From the NCBI RefSeq assembly GCF_001613065.1, contig NZ_BDBQ01000047.1, positions 1 to 64,000 of the forward strand: a stretch of 64,000 bases of DNA, in the 5' to 3' direction. The stretch comes from Nocardia miyunensis NBRC 108239 (GTDB taxonomy: Bacteria > Actinomycetota > Actinomycetes > Mycobacteriales > Mycobacteriaceae). Position numbers and translations under genes: made by a program. Below the pieces are notes generated by a model that saw nothing but the letters and a program-made list of their open reading frames with translations, was not told the origin of the DNA and did no database searches. This document shows positions 31,846-40,305 of this stretch, one piece after another; within the stretch, counting starts at the first letter, position 1; each line of letters starts with the position of its first letter.

Positions 31846-32973
31846 TCACGGCCACGGATTGTCGGCCGCTGTCTCGGGCAGCGGCGACAGTCCGGGGATC
31901 GCACCCGACGACGACGCAGGACGAAGCGCTGCGGCGATGGGACTGTGGAGTGCGCCGATGTCGACACCCGGACCGGTCACGCGGTGCGGCGAATCGGTGC
32001 TGACGAGCTGCTGTGTCACGGCTTCGGAAAATGTCGCGACGACGGATGCGCATACATCCTGACCGTCGAAGACCGCATGCCATTCGGCAGCGGTGCGCAT
32101 TTCGATGATCTTGCTCAGCGTCTCGATGACGGCCTTCTCGTTGCCCGCGTCGTCGAAGCAGTCGGCCGGTGCGTCGACCAATTGCAGAAACCGTTGCCAG
32201 AAGCGATCTTCCAGCGCCGCCACCGCCAGATGCCGGCCATCGGACGTGGGGTAGATGCGGTAGCGGGGGCTCCCGCCGGTGAGCAGTTCGCCGCCCGGAC
32301 GTGGCCATCGTCCGGATGCCTGGAACGTCGCGAAGTAGCCGTAGGCCAGCACTTGGAGGTTGTGGGCCATCGAGATGTCGAGATGGGCGCCGTGACCGGT
32401 CCGGTCCCGCTGATGCAGCGCGAGCAGGATGTTGACCACCGCAGGGTAGGTGCCGCCGGCGATGTCGGCGAGCACGCTCGGTGGCAGGGCCGGGCTTCCC
32501 GTCCTGTCCCGTACGACGTCGAGCAGTCCGGATTCGGCCAGATAGTTCAGATCGTGCCCGGCCTTCGCGGCTTGGGGCGAGGTCTGTCCGTATCCGCTGA
32601 TCGAGCAGTAGACGACGCCGGGGTTGCGGCGTCGTACCTCGTCGGGACCGAGTCCGAGCCTCGTCGCGACGCCCGGCCGGAATTGTTCGACGACCACATC
32701 GGCGACGGCCGCCATTGCACGTACCCGTTCCAGCGACCGCGCATCTTTCAGGTCGGCGGCGAACGCGCGCTTACCGCGGTTGAGGATCGCGTAATTCGCG
32801 CTCGTCGGGCCGAGTTTCGGTTCGTAGGTGCGCATTTCGTCGCCGACGGGGGGACGTTCGATGCGCACGACGTCGGCGCCGGCATCGGCCAGCGTCAACG
32901 TGGCCAAGGGACCGGGGAGCAGCGTGGACAGGTCCAGGACGCGGATGCCTTCGAGCGGAAGCGGGGCAGTCAT
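31846..32973 (-). CDS. Family III (CaiB/BaiF) CoA-transferase
   Basis: A 375-residue class III CoA-transferase or acyl-CoA racemase. The N-terminal Rossmann part has GIRVLDLSTLLPGPLATLTLADAGADVVRIE-type features (residues 8-38). The catalytic Asp is in LADIAGGTYPAVVNIL (about residue 170), followed by GHGAHLDISM. It transfers CoA to or from a carboxylic acid, or epimerises an alpha-methyl branch. It is the last gene of the ten-gene operon that begins at 42286; another family III gene is the first. The start overlaps the acyl-CoA synthetase stop by four bases. Confidence 0.9.
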   Translation of the reverse strand: MTAPLPLEGIRVLDLSTLLPGPLATLTLADAGADVVRIERPPVGDEMRTYEPKLGPTSANYAILNRGKRAFAADLKDARSLERVRAMAAVADVVVEQFRPGVATRLGLGPDEVRRRNPGVVYCSISGYGQTSPQAAKAGHDLNYLAESGLLDVVRDRTGSPALPPSVLADIAGGTYPAVVNILLALHQRDRTGHGAHLDISMAHNLQVLAYGYFATFQASGRWPRPGGELLTGGSPRYRIYPTSDGRHLAVAALEDRFWQRFLQLVDAPADCFDDAGNEKAVIETLSKIIEMRTAAEWHAVFDGQDVCASVVATFSEAVTQQLVSTDSPHRVTGPGVDIGALHSPIAAALRPASSSGAIPGLSPLPETAADNPWP

Positions 32974-34628
32974 GACTGCGCCACCACCAAGTCCCGGAGG
33001 ACGAACTTCTGGATCTTCCCGCTCTGGGTGGTCGGCATCCGATCGAGGACCAGTAGCCGTTCCGGGAGGAAGTGCCGGGACAGTCCCGATTCCGTCAGGT
33101 AGGCGCAGAGTTCGGGCAAGGCCAGTGTGGCGTTCTCACGAAGGGTCACTACCGCGCACGCGCGTTCCCCGAGCCGGTCGTCCGGGTAGGCCACCAGCGC
33201 GGCGTCGATGACATCGGGGTGGTCGAACAGCAGCGTCTCGACATCGGTGACGGGAATGTTCTCGCCGCCCCGGATGATGATGTCGCGAGTCCGTCCGCGG
33301 ATGGTCACCCAGCCGTTCTCGTCGAGTGTCGCGGTGTCGCCGGTGTTGAACCAAAGACCTTCGGCGAAAGCGTCTTTCGTTGCCTCGGCGCGGTTGAAGT
33401 ACCCGAGCGAGACTCCGGGCCCGCGCATCAGCAGGTCCCCGACTTCGCCGGGTGGCAGGTCGTGCAGGTCCTCGTCGACGACGCGGACCGCGGATGCTTC
33501 GAACGGTGCGCCGTCCGTGTGCAGGATCGCGTCGTCCTCGGATGGCGTACACGAGGTGAGGATTCCGCACTCGGTCATGCCCCATGCGGGCGCGACGTAC
33601 GCCCCGAAAGCCGTCGCGGCGCGACCCGGCAGGGTGCGCGGCACGGTGGACCCGGCGATGACGATGCACGACAGTGGACACCGCTGATCTCCGGCGAGGT
33701 CGGTGCGCAGGAGGTCCTGGGTGAAGGTCGGTGCGCCGAAGAATGCGGTCACGCTCTCGGTGCGGATCACCTCCGTCGCCCACTGCGGGTCCCACCGGTC
33801 GACGAGGACGGCGGTGCCGCGCAGCAGCGCGGTGAACATGATGCCCCAGGCGTATCCGGTGTGGTGACCCATCGGCGACGCGACGAGTTGGATCATCGGA
33901 TCGCCGAACAGCCGAGCCCCGAGGTGGTCCGCCATCGCCACCGCGGTGTAGTGCAATGTCTCGTGCGAGTGCATCGCGCCTTTGGGCGCACCCGTTGTGC
34001 CCGAGGTGAATCCGAGGTAGCACACATCCCCGGCATGCAGCTCGGGCAGCTCCCCGTCGGCTTCGCGGGCGAGGTCCGGCCACGGGACCTCGTTCGCGGT
34101 GAGCTCGATACCGGCGGCGTCGACGACGACGATCGTGTCGAGTGCGGGCAGGTGTTGCCGCAATCGTCGCGACTGGTCGAGCAGGTCGGTCGAACCCCAA
34201 TTCGCTTGGACCACAAGCACTTTGGCGCCGCTCTGCTCGAGGATCGCCCGAGCCTGGAGTTCGCCGTAGGCGACCGGTATGCCGGTGTAGATCGCACCGA
34301 CCTCGTTGATGGCGAACGCGGTGGCGGTGTACTCGACGCGGTTCGCCATCATCACCGCGACGACGTCACCCGGGCCGACACCGAGACCGGCGAGACCGAC
34401 CGCGAGCCGGTGTGTCTCGGTCTCGAGTTGAGCGTAGGTGCGGTGCATCGGTTCGGCGCCCTTCGAATAACCGCGGACCGCGGTCCGATCGGGCACGGCG
34501 GCAGCGGCCTCGGACAGGAGCGATCGCAAGGTTTTTCCCTGCCAATGGCCCGCGCTGCGATATGCCGAGACCTCGGCCGCACTGATCGGCGTGTACTGAT
34601 CGCCGATCACGGATGTTGAAGCTGACAC
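32970..34628 (-). CDS. Acyl-CoA synthetase (AMP-forming)
   Basis: ATP-dependent ligase of the ANL superfamily, 552 residues, that activates a carboxylic acid to its CoA thioester through an acyl-adenylate. Seen: P-loop GFTSGTTGAPKGAMHSH (about residue 185), A5 motif WGMTECGI (about 345), TGD and GRTRDIIIRGGENI (about 430-450), and the catalytic Lys in PTTQSGKIQKFVLRD near the end. The start is taken as the GTG at 34626-34628, because AAGGAG lies nine bases upstream; an earlier in-frame ATG would put 24 residues before the fold and overlap the previous gene. Substrate unknown; a cyclic acid is likely from context. Confidence 0.92.
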   Translation of the reverse strand: MSASTSVIGDQYTPISAAEVSAYRSAGHWQGKTLRSLLSEAAAAVPDRTAVRGYSKGAEPMHRTYAQLETETHRLAVGLAGLGVGPGDVVAVMMANRVEYTATAFAINEVGAIYTGIPVAYGELQARAILEQSGAKVLVVQANWGSTDLLDQSRRLRQHLPALDTIVVVDAAGIELTANEVPWPDLAREADGELPELHAGDVCYLGFTSGTTGAPKGAMHSHETLHYTAVAMADHLGARLFGDPMIQLVASPMGHHTGYAWGIMFTALLRGTAVLVDRWDPQWATEVIRTESVTAFFGAPTFTQDLLRTDLAGDQRCPLSCIVIAGSTVPRTLPGRAATAFGAYVAPAWGMTECGILTSCTPSEDDAILHTDGAPFEASAVRVVDEDLHDLPPGEVGDLLMRGPGVSLGYFNRAEATKDAFAEGLWFNTGDTATLDENGWVTIRGRTRDIIIRGGENIPVTDVETLLFDHPDVIDAALVAYPDDRLGERACAVVTLRENATLALPELCAYLTESGLSRHFLPERLLVLDRMPTTQSGKIQKFVLRDLVVAQS

Positions 34629-34696
34629 AGCGTGCCTCTCCTTGTCATTTGAGATGAGTCCGCTCACCGGCTCACCGTGGCTCGAGCCGGGGCCGC

Positions 34697-35755
34697 TCAT
34701 CCGGCAACGAGCGCGCGAGCCGTCTGCCGCCGAGTGGCGGGGATATCGATTGCGGCCCTGAGCGATACGGCGTCGCGAAACAGTCGCTCGACTCCGTATT
34801 CGACGAGATATCCGTAGCCCCCGTGCATTTGGATCGCGCCCGCGGTCACATCGACCGCTGCCTCGCAGGCCGCGTCGGCAAGGGCCGCGGCGCGGCGGAC
34901 GTCAACTCCCCGGGGGTCGAGGCTCGTGACGTCGAGCAGCCCTGCGTCTCGCGCATTGCGATAGAGCGACTCCCGCACGGCCACCAGATCTGTCAGGGGC
35001 GCACCGAACTGCGTGCGGGCGCGGCAATAACGCCACGCCGCCGCAACGCCTGCCTCCGCGAGCCCCACCGCGATCGCCGCCGCCCCGAGCCGCAGGGTCG
35101 TCGTCGCTTCGACGTCCACGTCGCCGAGCAGATTGTCGGTCGACAGCGCCTGCCGGAGCGTCGCCCGGCCGGTTCCGGTGCCGCAGAAGCCCGTTCGGCG
35201 CACAGTGTCGAAATCGATCGATTCGGGTGGGATCACCCACGCGGTGTTTTCGCCGTCGAGGGCGAGGACCCATGGCTCTGTCCCGCATCCGTCGATCCGC
35301 TCGAATCGCGCGAGTGCTGGCTCGGCGGGCGTTGCTACGTCGAACGTCACTCCTGATTGGGCGGATGCCGGCGAGTCGTGTGCTGTGACGCCGAATGACG
35401 TGACGGCCACTCCCACTGTGCCCGTGTGGATGTCGTCCAGCAGGCGCGTCCACCGAGGGTTGCGGCCGAGCAGTCCGATGGCGGCATGCGCCTGGACCGC
35501 CCCCCACGCCAGGCCCGCGGAACGGTGGGCGAGCCGGCGTACGACGGCCGCGGCGGCGACGGGATCACCGCCGCCGCCGAGCAACTCGTCCGAGCCGACG
35601 GTCCACAGGCCGAGGCGACCGAGTTGCGCTCGCAGCGAGTGGCTTTGGGCATCGTCGAGATCCGGGAGCGGCCGGTCATCGATCTCGGCGACCTGGTCGA
35701 GCACCTCGATCACCGGGGCGAGTTCCGCCGGTAGCGTCCGACCCCACAGACTCAT
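34697..35755 (-). CDS. Acyl-CoA dehydrogenase-like flavoprotein (short form)
   Basis: A 352-residue acyl-CoA dehydrogenase homologue. The N-terminal helical domain (1-95), central beta domain (about 100-205) and C-terminal helices with AGAIQMHGGYGYLVEYGVERLFRD (its span is residues 305-328) are visible. The YEGT-like catalytic Glu segment at the extreme C-terminus of classical enzymes is missing: the chain ends at ARALVAG. Short, Glu-lacking homologues of this kind occur as one half of the heteromeric FadE pairs in actinobacterial steroid degradation. The only other complete dehydrogenase of the operon (39067) could be its partner (inference). Confidence 0.8.
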   Translation of the reverse strand: MSLWGRTLPAELAPVIEVLDQVAEIDDRPLPDLDDAQSHSLRAQLGRLGLWTVGSDELLGGGGDPVAAAAVVRRLAHRSAGLAWGAVQAHAAIGLLGRNPRWTRLLDDIHTGTVGVAVTSFGVTAHDSPASAQSGVTFDVATPAEPALARFERIDGCGTEPWVLALDGENTAWVIPPESIDFDTVRRTGFCGTGTGRATLRQALSTDNLLGDVDVEATTTLRLGAAAIAVGLAEAGVAAAWRYCRARTQFGAPLTDLVAVRESLYRNARDAGLLDVTSLDPRGVDVRRAAALADAACEAAVDVTAGAIQMHGGYGYLVEYGVERLFRDAVSLRAAIDIPATRRQTARALVAG

Positions 35756-36534
35756 GTCCAGAACTTCTTCTCATCGGGTGCGCGGCGCTCGTTGAACGCG
35801 GCGCTCACCTCGTGGGCCTCACGGGTGGTGAGGTAGAGACTCAGCTGCTGGTCGTGGGCCATTCGTGCCTGGCCGGACACGCCGTTGTGCCGGGCGGAGA
35901 AGGCCGCCTTCAGCGCGCCCAGCGCTTGCGGGCTGCGGGTGGCGATCTCGCGGGCGACCTCCAGCGCGCGGTCGCGCAGCTGGTCGGGTTCGACGACCTC
36001 GTTGACCAGACCCCGCGCCAGCGCCTCGGCAGCGGTGTACTTGCGGTTGAGGTACCACATCTCCTTCGCGCGTTTGCGGCCGATGGTGTCTTCGAGGTAC
36101 CAGGTGCCGTATCCGGCGTCGAAACTGCCGACCAGGGGCCCTACTTGGCGGAACACCGCGTTGTCCGAGGCGATCGTCAAATCGCAGACGGTGTGCAGCA
36201 CATTGCCGCCGCCCACCGCGAACCCGTTGACGGCCGCGATGATCGGTTTCGCGATCGTGTCGATCGCCTGATAGACGTCGACGATCGGCAACACCTGGGA
36301 TTGGTCGAGTGACGTCGCCGGATCGTGTTCTCCGCCGATGCAGAAGAACTTCTCGCCGGCGCCGGTCAGTATCGCGACGCGCAGCACGGGATCGAGCCGG
36401 AAATCCTGTAGGGCGCCGAGGAGTTCGAGGCATGTCCGGTGGCGGAACTTGTTGCCCGCCTCGGGGCGGTTGATCGTGATGACCGCTGTCTCATCGATGT
36501 GCTCGACGATGATGTCGTCGTATGTCGTTGTCAC
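35752..36534 (-). CDS. BadI/MenB-like enoyl-CoA hydratase-family ring hydrolase
   Basis: Crotonase-fold enzyme of 260 residues that looks more like BadI (2-ketocyclohexanecarboxyl-CoA hydrolase) and MenB than like ordinary hydratases. The distinguishing block is VGPLVGSFDAGYGTWYLEDT (about residues 125-145) with RKRAKEMWYLNRKYTAAEA after it, and the C-terminal REAHEVSAAFNERRAPDEKKFW. The crotonase Glu pair is replaced by the Asp/Tyr set of this subgroup. BadI opens a beta-keto cyclohexane ring by hydrolysis to a dicarboxyl-CoA; a similar step for an alicyclic CoA ester is inferred. It overlaps its neighbours by four bases on both sides. Confidence 0.82.
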   Translation of the reverse strand: MTTTYDDIIVEHIDETAVITINRPEAGNKFRHRTCLELLGALQDFRLDPVLRVAILTGAGEKFFCIGGEHDPATSLDQSQVLPIVDVYQAIDTIAKPIIAAVNGFAVGGGNVLHTVCDLTIASDNAVFRQVGPLVGSFDAGYGTWYLEDTIGRKRAKEMWYLNRKYTAAEALARGLVNEVVEPDQLRDRALEVAREIATRSPQALGALKAAFSARHNGVSGQARMAHDQQLSLYLTTREAHEVSAAFNERRAPDEKKFWT

Positions 36535-37400
36535 GAAGCCGTCTCCTCGTCGGTGCGGAAACCTGAACCGGATTTGCTGCCCAGACGTCCGGCGGCGACC
36601 ATGCTCCGCAACAGCGGTGGCGCTGCGAATCGGATGTCATGCGTTGCGGCATAGGCACTTTCGGTGGCGTGCAGGTGTACGTCGAGGCCGATCAGGTCGA
36701 GCAATTCGAGTGGGCCCAGCTTGTGTCCGAGGCCGAGCCTGATCGCGGTGTCCAGGTCCTCGGCGGAGGCCAGCTCGTCGTCGTACTCCTGGATCACATC
36801 GTTGAGGTAGGGGATGAGCAGGTGATTGACCAGGAAACCTGGCCGGTCCTTCACGACGACAGGGGTTTTGCCGAGTGATTCGACGAACGCGATCAAGCGG
36901 TGGACCAGCGTGTCGGCGGTCTGCAGGCCGCGCACCACCTCGATGACCTTCATCAGCGGCGCCGGGTTGAAGAAGTGCAGGCCCGCGAAGCCGGTCGTCG
37001 CCGGTACCGCGGTGGCCAGATCCGACACCGACAGTGCGGATGTGTTGGTGACGATGACCGCGTCCGGGCCGATCGCTTCGCAAACACTTTGCAGCAGAGC
37101 GAATTTGACGTCGCGGTCCTCGAACACCGCCTCGATGACGAGGTCGGCTTCGCCGAGATCCGCCGGGTCGGTGACCATCGTGAGTCGTGCGAGAGTCGTA
37201 TCCCGTTCCTCCGGGGTGACCTTGCCGCGTGACACGCCCTCGTCGAGGAAGGCGCGCACGCGTGCCACGCCCGCGTCCGCGCGGGCCCTGTCCGCCTCGA
37301 GCGCGGTGACGTCGTAACCGGCCTGCGCGATGACCTGTGTGATACCCGCGCCCATCGTGCCCATGCCGAGCACGGCGACACGCTTGAAACCGTGATCCAT
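36531..37400 (-). CDS. 3-Hydroxyacyl-CoA dehydrogenase (first paralogue)
   Basis: NAD-dependent 3-hydroxyacyl-CoA dehydrogenase, 289 residues. N-terminal Rossmann motif VAVLGMGTMGAGITQVIAQA (residues 8-27), the HAD signature GLHFFNPAPLMKVIEVV (about 137-153; His is the catalytic base), and the C-terminal dimer domain with RPGFLVNHLLIPYLND. It oxidises the hydroxyl formed by hydration of an enoyl-CoA. A second homologue lies 21 bases upstream; the two differ throughout, so each may serve a different ring or side-chain intermediate. Confidence 0.92.
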   Translation of the reverse strand: MDHGFKRVAVLGMGTMGAGITQVIAQAGYDVTALEADRARADAGVARVRAFLDEGVSRGKVTPEERDTTLARLTMVTDPADLGEADLVIEAVFEDRDVKFALLQSVCEAIGPDAVIVTNTSALSVSDLATAVPATTGFAGLHFFNPAPLMKVIEVVRGLQTADTLVHRLIAFVESLGKTPVVVKDRPGFLVNHLLIPYLNDVIQEYDDELASAEDLDTAIRLGLGHKLGPLELLDLIGLDVHLHATESAYAATHDIRFAAPPLLRSMVAAGRLGSKSGSGFRTDEETAS

Positions 37401-37421
37401 CGAATTTCCTTTCCGCTCGGG

Positions 37422-38297
37422 TCAGCTGCCGAACAGCTGCCGAGAGTCGGCGTAGTCGTAGAAACCGCGCCCGACCTTGCGGCCGAGATCACCGGCGGCG
37501 ACCATCCGGTCCACCATCGGGGGCGGATAGAACTTCGGGTCGCGCAGTTGCTCGTAGAGTCGCATCGCCACCTGCTGGTGAATGTCGAGACCGACGATGT
37601 CCAGCAGCCGGAACGGCCCCATCGGATGGCCTAGTGCTCCGGTGACCGCGGCATCGATCGATTCGACGGTGCCCAGCCCGGCGTCGAGCGCCGCGATGAC
37701 ACTGTTCTCCCACGGGATGAGGAATCGATTGACGATGAAACCCGGACGGTCCTTGGTGACAACCGATGTCTTGTTCAGGGAGGTCAAGAACTCTCGGGTC
37801 GCCTCGAGCGCCCAGTCGGCCGTGTGCCGCCCGGGGGCGACCTCGACCAGTTTCATCAGAGGTGCGGGGTTGCAGTAGTGTGTGCCGACCACCCGTTCGG
37901 AATGTGAAGAGCCCGAAGCGATTCCGGTGACCGACAGGGTGGAGGTGTTGGTGTGCAACAGCGTTCGGCCGGAAACTATCGAGTCGAGTTTCGCGAACAG
38001 ATCCTGCTTCACCTCGAGGTTCTCGAAGACGGCTTCGACGACCACGTCGGCCGGGGCCAGATCACCGAGGTCCGTCGAACCCTCGAGGCGATCGGCGGCG
38101 GCATCGGCCTCCGGTCGGCTCATCTTCCCGAGTTCGGCGCTGTGGGCGAGGAAATCGCGCACGGTTGCCAGGCCGTTCTCGACGCGGTCGGCGTCGACGT
38201 CGTTGAGGATGGTCCGGTATCCGCTCCGAGCCATGACGATGGCGATGCCGGAACCCATGGTGCCGGCTCCGACAACGGCCACGATCTTGTCGCTCAT
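37422..38297 (-). CDS. 3-Hydroxyacyl-CoA dehydrogenase (second paralogue)
   Basis: A 291-residue homologue of the preceding enzyme: Rossmann motif VAVVGAGTMGSGIAIVMARS (residues 5-24), signature GTHYCNPAPLMKLVEVA (about 138-154; Cys where Phe is common, catalytic His kept) and RPGFIVNRFLIPWENS. Complete and normal in length. Translated 17 bases after the SDR gene in the same operon. Confidence 0.92.
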   Translation of the reverse strand: MSDKIVAVVGAGTMGSGIAIVMARSGYRTILNDVDADRVENGLATVRDFLAHSAELGKMSRPEADAAADRLEGSTDLGDLAPADVVVEAVFENLEVKQDLFAKLDSIVSGRTLLHTNTSTLSVTGIASGSSHSERVVGTHYCNPAPLMKLVEVAPGRHTADWALEATREFLTSLNKTSVVTKDRPGFIVNRFLIPWENSVIAALDAGLGTVESIDAAVTGALGHPMGPFRLLDIVGLDIHQQVAMRLYEQLRDPKFYPPPMVDRMVAAGDLGRKVGRGFYDYADSRQLFGS

Positions 38298-38314
38298 GTT
38301 CTTCTCCTTTTCCG

Positions 38315-39070
38315 TCAGCGGACGGTCTGCCCGCCGTCGATCACGATCACTTCACCGGTCATGAAGTCGGACTCCGGGCCCGCGAGCAGCAGCAGCCAGG
38401 GTGCGAGTTCGGTGGGCTCGCCGAATCGGCGCGCGGGGATGGCTCGGGTGACCTTGTGCACCGCGTCGGCATCGCCACGCAGTTCGGCGTTGAGCGATGT
38501 GGCGAAATAGCCTGGCGCGATGGCGTTCACCTGCACGCCGTAGCGCGCCCACTCGATCGCCATCGACCGGGTGAAGCCGACGACGGCGGCCTTCGACGAC
38601 GAGTACGCCGCATGGTTGGCCACGCCCTGGAACGCGAAGTTCGATGCGATGTTGATGACCTTGCCGGAACGTTGCGCGACCAGATGTCGTCCGGCCGCGC
38701 GCGTGGTCAGGTAGGTGCCGCGCAGGTTCGTGGCGAGGACGCGATCCCATTCGTCGGGCTCCTGGTCGAGCAGCGGGCGGGTGGCGACGATGCCCGAGTT
38801 GTTCACCAGGATGTCCAGCCGGCCGAACCTCTCGACGGTCGAGGCGATCAGCGACTCGACCGCCTGCTCGTCCGTGACGTCGGTGGCGCACGCGAGTGCG
38901 CTGCGGCCAGAATCCTTTTGCGCGGCAACGAATTCGTCGAGATCGGCCGACGTCCGCGATGCGACGGTGACTGCGGCCCCGGCCTCGCACAACGCCTGGG
39001 CCATCGCCCGGCCCAGGCCCCGGCCGGCCCCGGTCACGATCGCCACCTTGCCGTCCAGCTTGCTCGTCAT
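38315..39070 (-). CDS. Short-chain dehydrogenase/reductase
   Basis: NAD(P)-dependent SDR of 251 residues. Cofactor motif TGAGRGLGRAM (residues 13-23), NNSG where NNAG is usual, catalytic Ser in INIASNFAFQG and YSSSKAAVVGF with Tyr and Lys (about residues 156-160), and the C-terminal EVIVIDGGQTV. In anaerobic cyclohexanecarboxylate breakdown the 2-hydroxycyclohexanecarboxyl-CoA dehydrogenase BadH is an SDR working just before BadI; the presence of a BadI-like gene in this operon makes a BadH-like role plausible. Other roles, such as cis-diol dehydrogenation, are possible. Confidence 0.87.
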   Translation of the reverse strand: MTSKLDGKVAIVTGAGRGLGRAMAQALCEAGAAVTVASRTSADLDEFVAAQKDSGRSALACATDVTDEQAVESLIASTVERFGRLDILVNNSGIVATRPLLDQEPDEWDRVLATNLRGTYLTTRAAGRHLVAQRSGKVINIASNFAFQGVANHAAYSSSKAAVVGFTRSMAIEWARYGVQVNAIAPGYFATSLNAELRGDADAVHKVTRAIPARRFGEPTELAPWLLLLAGPESDFMTGEVIVIDGGQTVR

Positions 39071-40305
39071 CGGAGTTCCTTCATGGTGTGTTCGGTGTCG
39101 CGAGCGATGAGCAGCCGCTGCACCTCGTTGGTGCCGTCGTAGATCTGGGTCACCTTGACGTCGCGCAGGCAGCGTTCGACGCCCAGATCGACGAGGTCGC
39201 CGTGCGGACCGAGCAGGCGGACGGCCTCGACGGCGGCGTGCCAGCCGAGATCGGTGCAGTGCTGCTTCATCATTCCGACCTGCCCGGTCGATGCGGTTCC
39301 GGTCGTGTCGATCCGGCGGGCGACCGACAGCAGCAGCAGGCGCCCCTGGAGAATCCGGCCGCGCAGGTCGGCGAGGGCGAACTGCGCGTCCTGCGGGATC
39401 GACCGCCCGTGCAGGAGGCGCAGTGTCGCGAGCGCACGGCCGTATGCCGCGCGAGCGAGCCCGACCCCTTGGGCAGCCGCGCTGATCCGCGACTTGACCA
39501 CCGAGCGCATGAGGATCGACCAGGCCTCGCCTTCGGCTCCGAGCCGGTGATCGGATGGTACGTCGACGTCGTCGAAGAACAACTCGGCGGTCGAGGAGCC
39601 GTGCATGCCCATCTTCCGCAGTGGTTCACCGGCGCGCAGCCCCGGGGAATCACCCGTCATCACGAAGGCGGTGATGCCGCGGTGTCCCGCGGCGGGATCG
39701 ACGGTCGCGAAGCAGATGATCACGTCCGCGCGGTCGCCGGTGGTGATGAAGATCTTCGATCCCCGGATCTGATAGCGGCTGCCGTCGGGACTCGGCGTCG
39801 CACGTGTGCGGAGCGAGGCGGCGTCGCTGCCCGCGTCCGGTTCGGTGATCCCCAACGACCCGTAGGTTTCGCAGGTGACGAGGCCGGGGACGTATTGCTT
39901 GGCCAGTTCGGTCGAACCCGCGCTGAGGATGGGATAGGCGGCGTGCATCTGCGTCATGTAGACCAGGCTGGTGGCCCCACAGCCGAGCGCGATCTCCTCG
40001 ACGGCGAGCGCGTAGGACACGTGGGAATCGTCGGTCCCCCCATACTCCTCGGGGATGAGCAGACCGGTGAGCCCTGCCCGCGCGAGCGCCGCGATGCTCT
40101 CGTCGACGAAGCGGTGTTCGAGGTCGGCGCGCGAGGCACGCGGTGCGACATCGCGACCGACGACTTCTCGGACGTGGGCCCGCACGGCTTGCTCCCGAGC
40201 GTCGGTGAGGGCGTCGGCGGGGGGTTCGTCGAGGCGGTTCCAGAACTCGACCCAGCTGTCCGCATCGACGTCCATGGACAACGGACCCGGATCCGCGCTC
40301 GTCAT
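39067..40305 (-). CDS. Acyl-CoA dehydrogenase
   Basis: FAD-dependent acyl-CoA dehydrogenase, 412 residues, full length. Marks: LLIPEEYGGTDDSHVSYA (about residue 85), the FAD/substrate segment YGSLGITEPDAGSDAASLRTRA (about 155), RYQIRGSKIFITTGDRAD (about 180), and the C-terminal signature VTQIYDGTNEVQRLLIAR. At the usual catalytic Glu of IYEGT the residue is Asp, a notable substitution. It should introduce the alpha-beta double bond into an acyl-CoA (AliB-like if the substrate is alicyclic) and pass electrons to ETF. Confidence 0.9.
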   Translation of the reverse strand: MTSADPGPLSMDVDADSWVEFWNRLDEPPADALTDAREQAVRAHVREVVGRDVAPRASRADLEHRFVDESIAALARAGLTGLLIPEEYGGTDDSHVSYALAVEEIALGCGATSLVYMTQMHAAYPILSAGSTELAKQYVPGLVTCETYGSLGITEPDAGSDAASLRTRATPSPDGSRYQIRGSKIFITTGDRADVIICFATVDPAAGHRGITAFVMTGDSPGLRAGEPLRKMGMHGSSTAELFFDDVDVPSDHRLGAEGEAWSILMRSVVKSRISAAAQGVGLARAAYGRALATLRLLHGRSIPQDAQFALADLRGRILQGRLLLLSVARRIDTTGTASTGQVGMMKQHCTDLGWHAAVEAVRLLGPHGDLVDLGVERCLRDVKVTQIYDGTNEVQRLLIARDTEHTMKELR

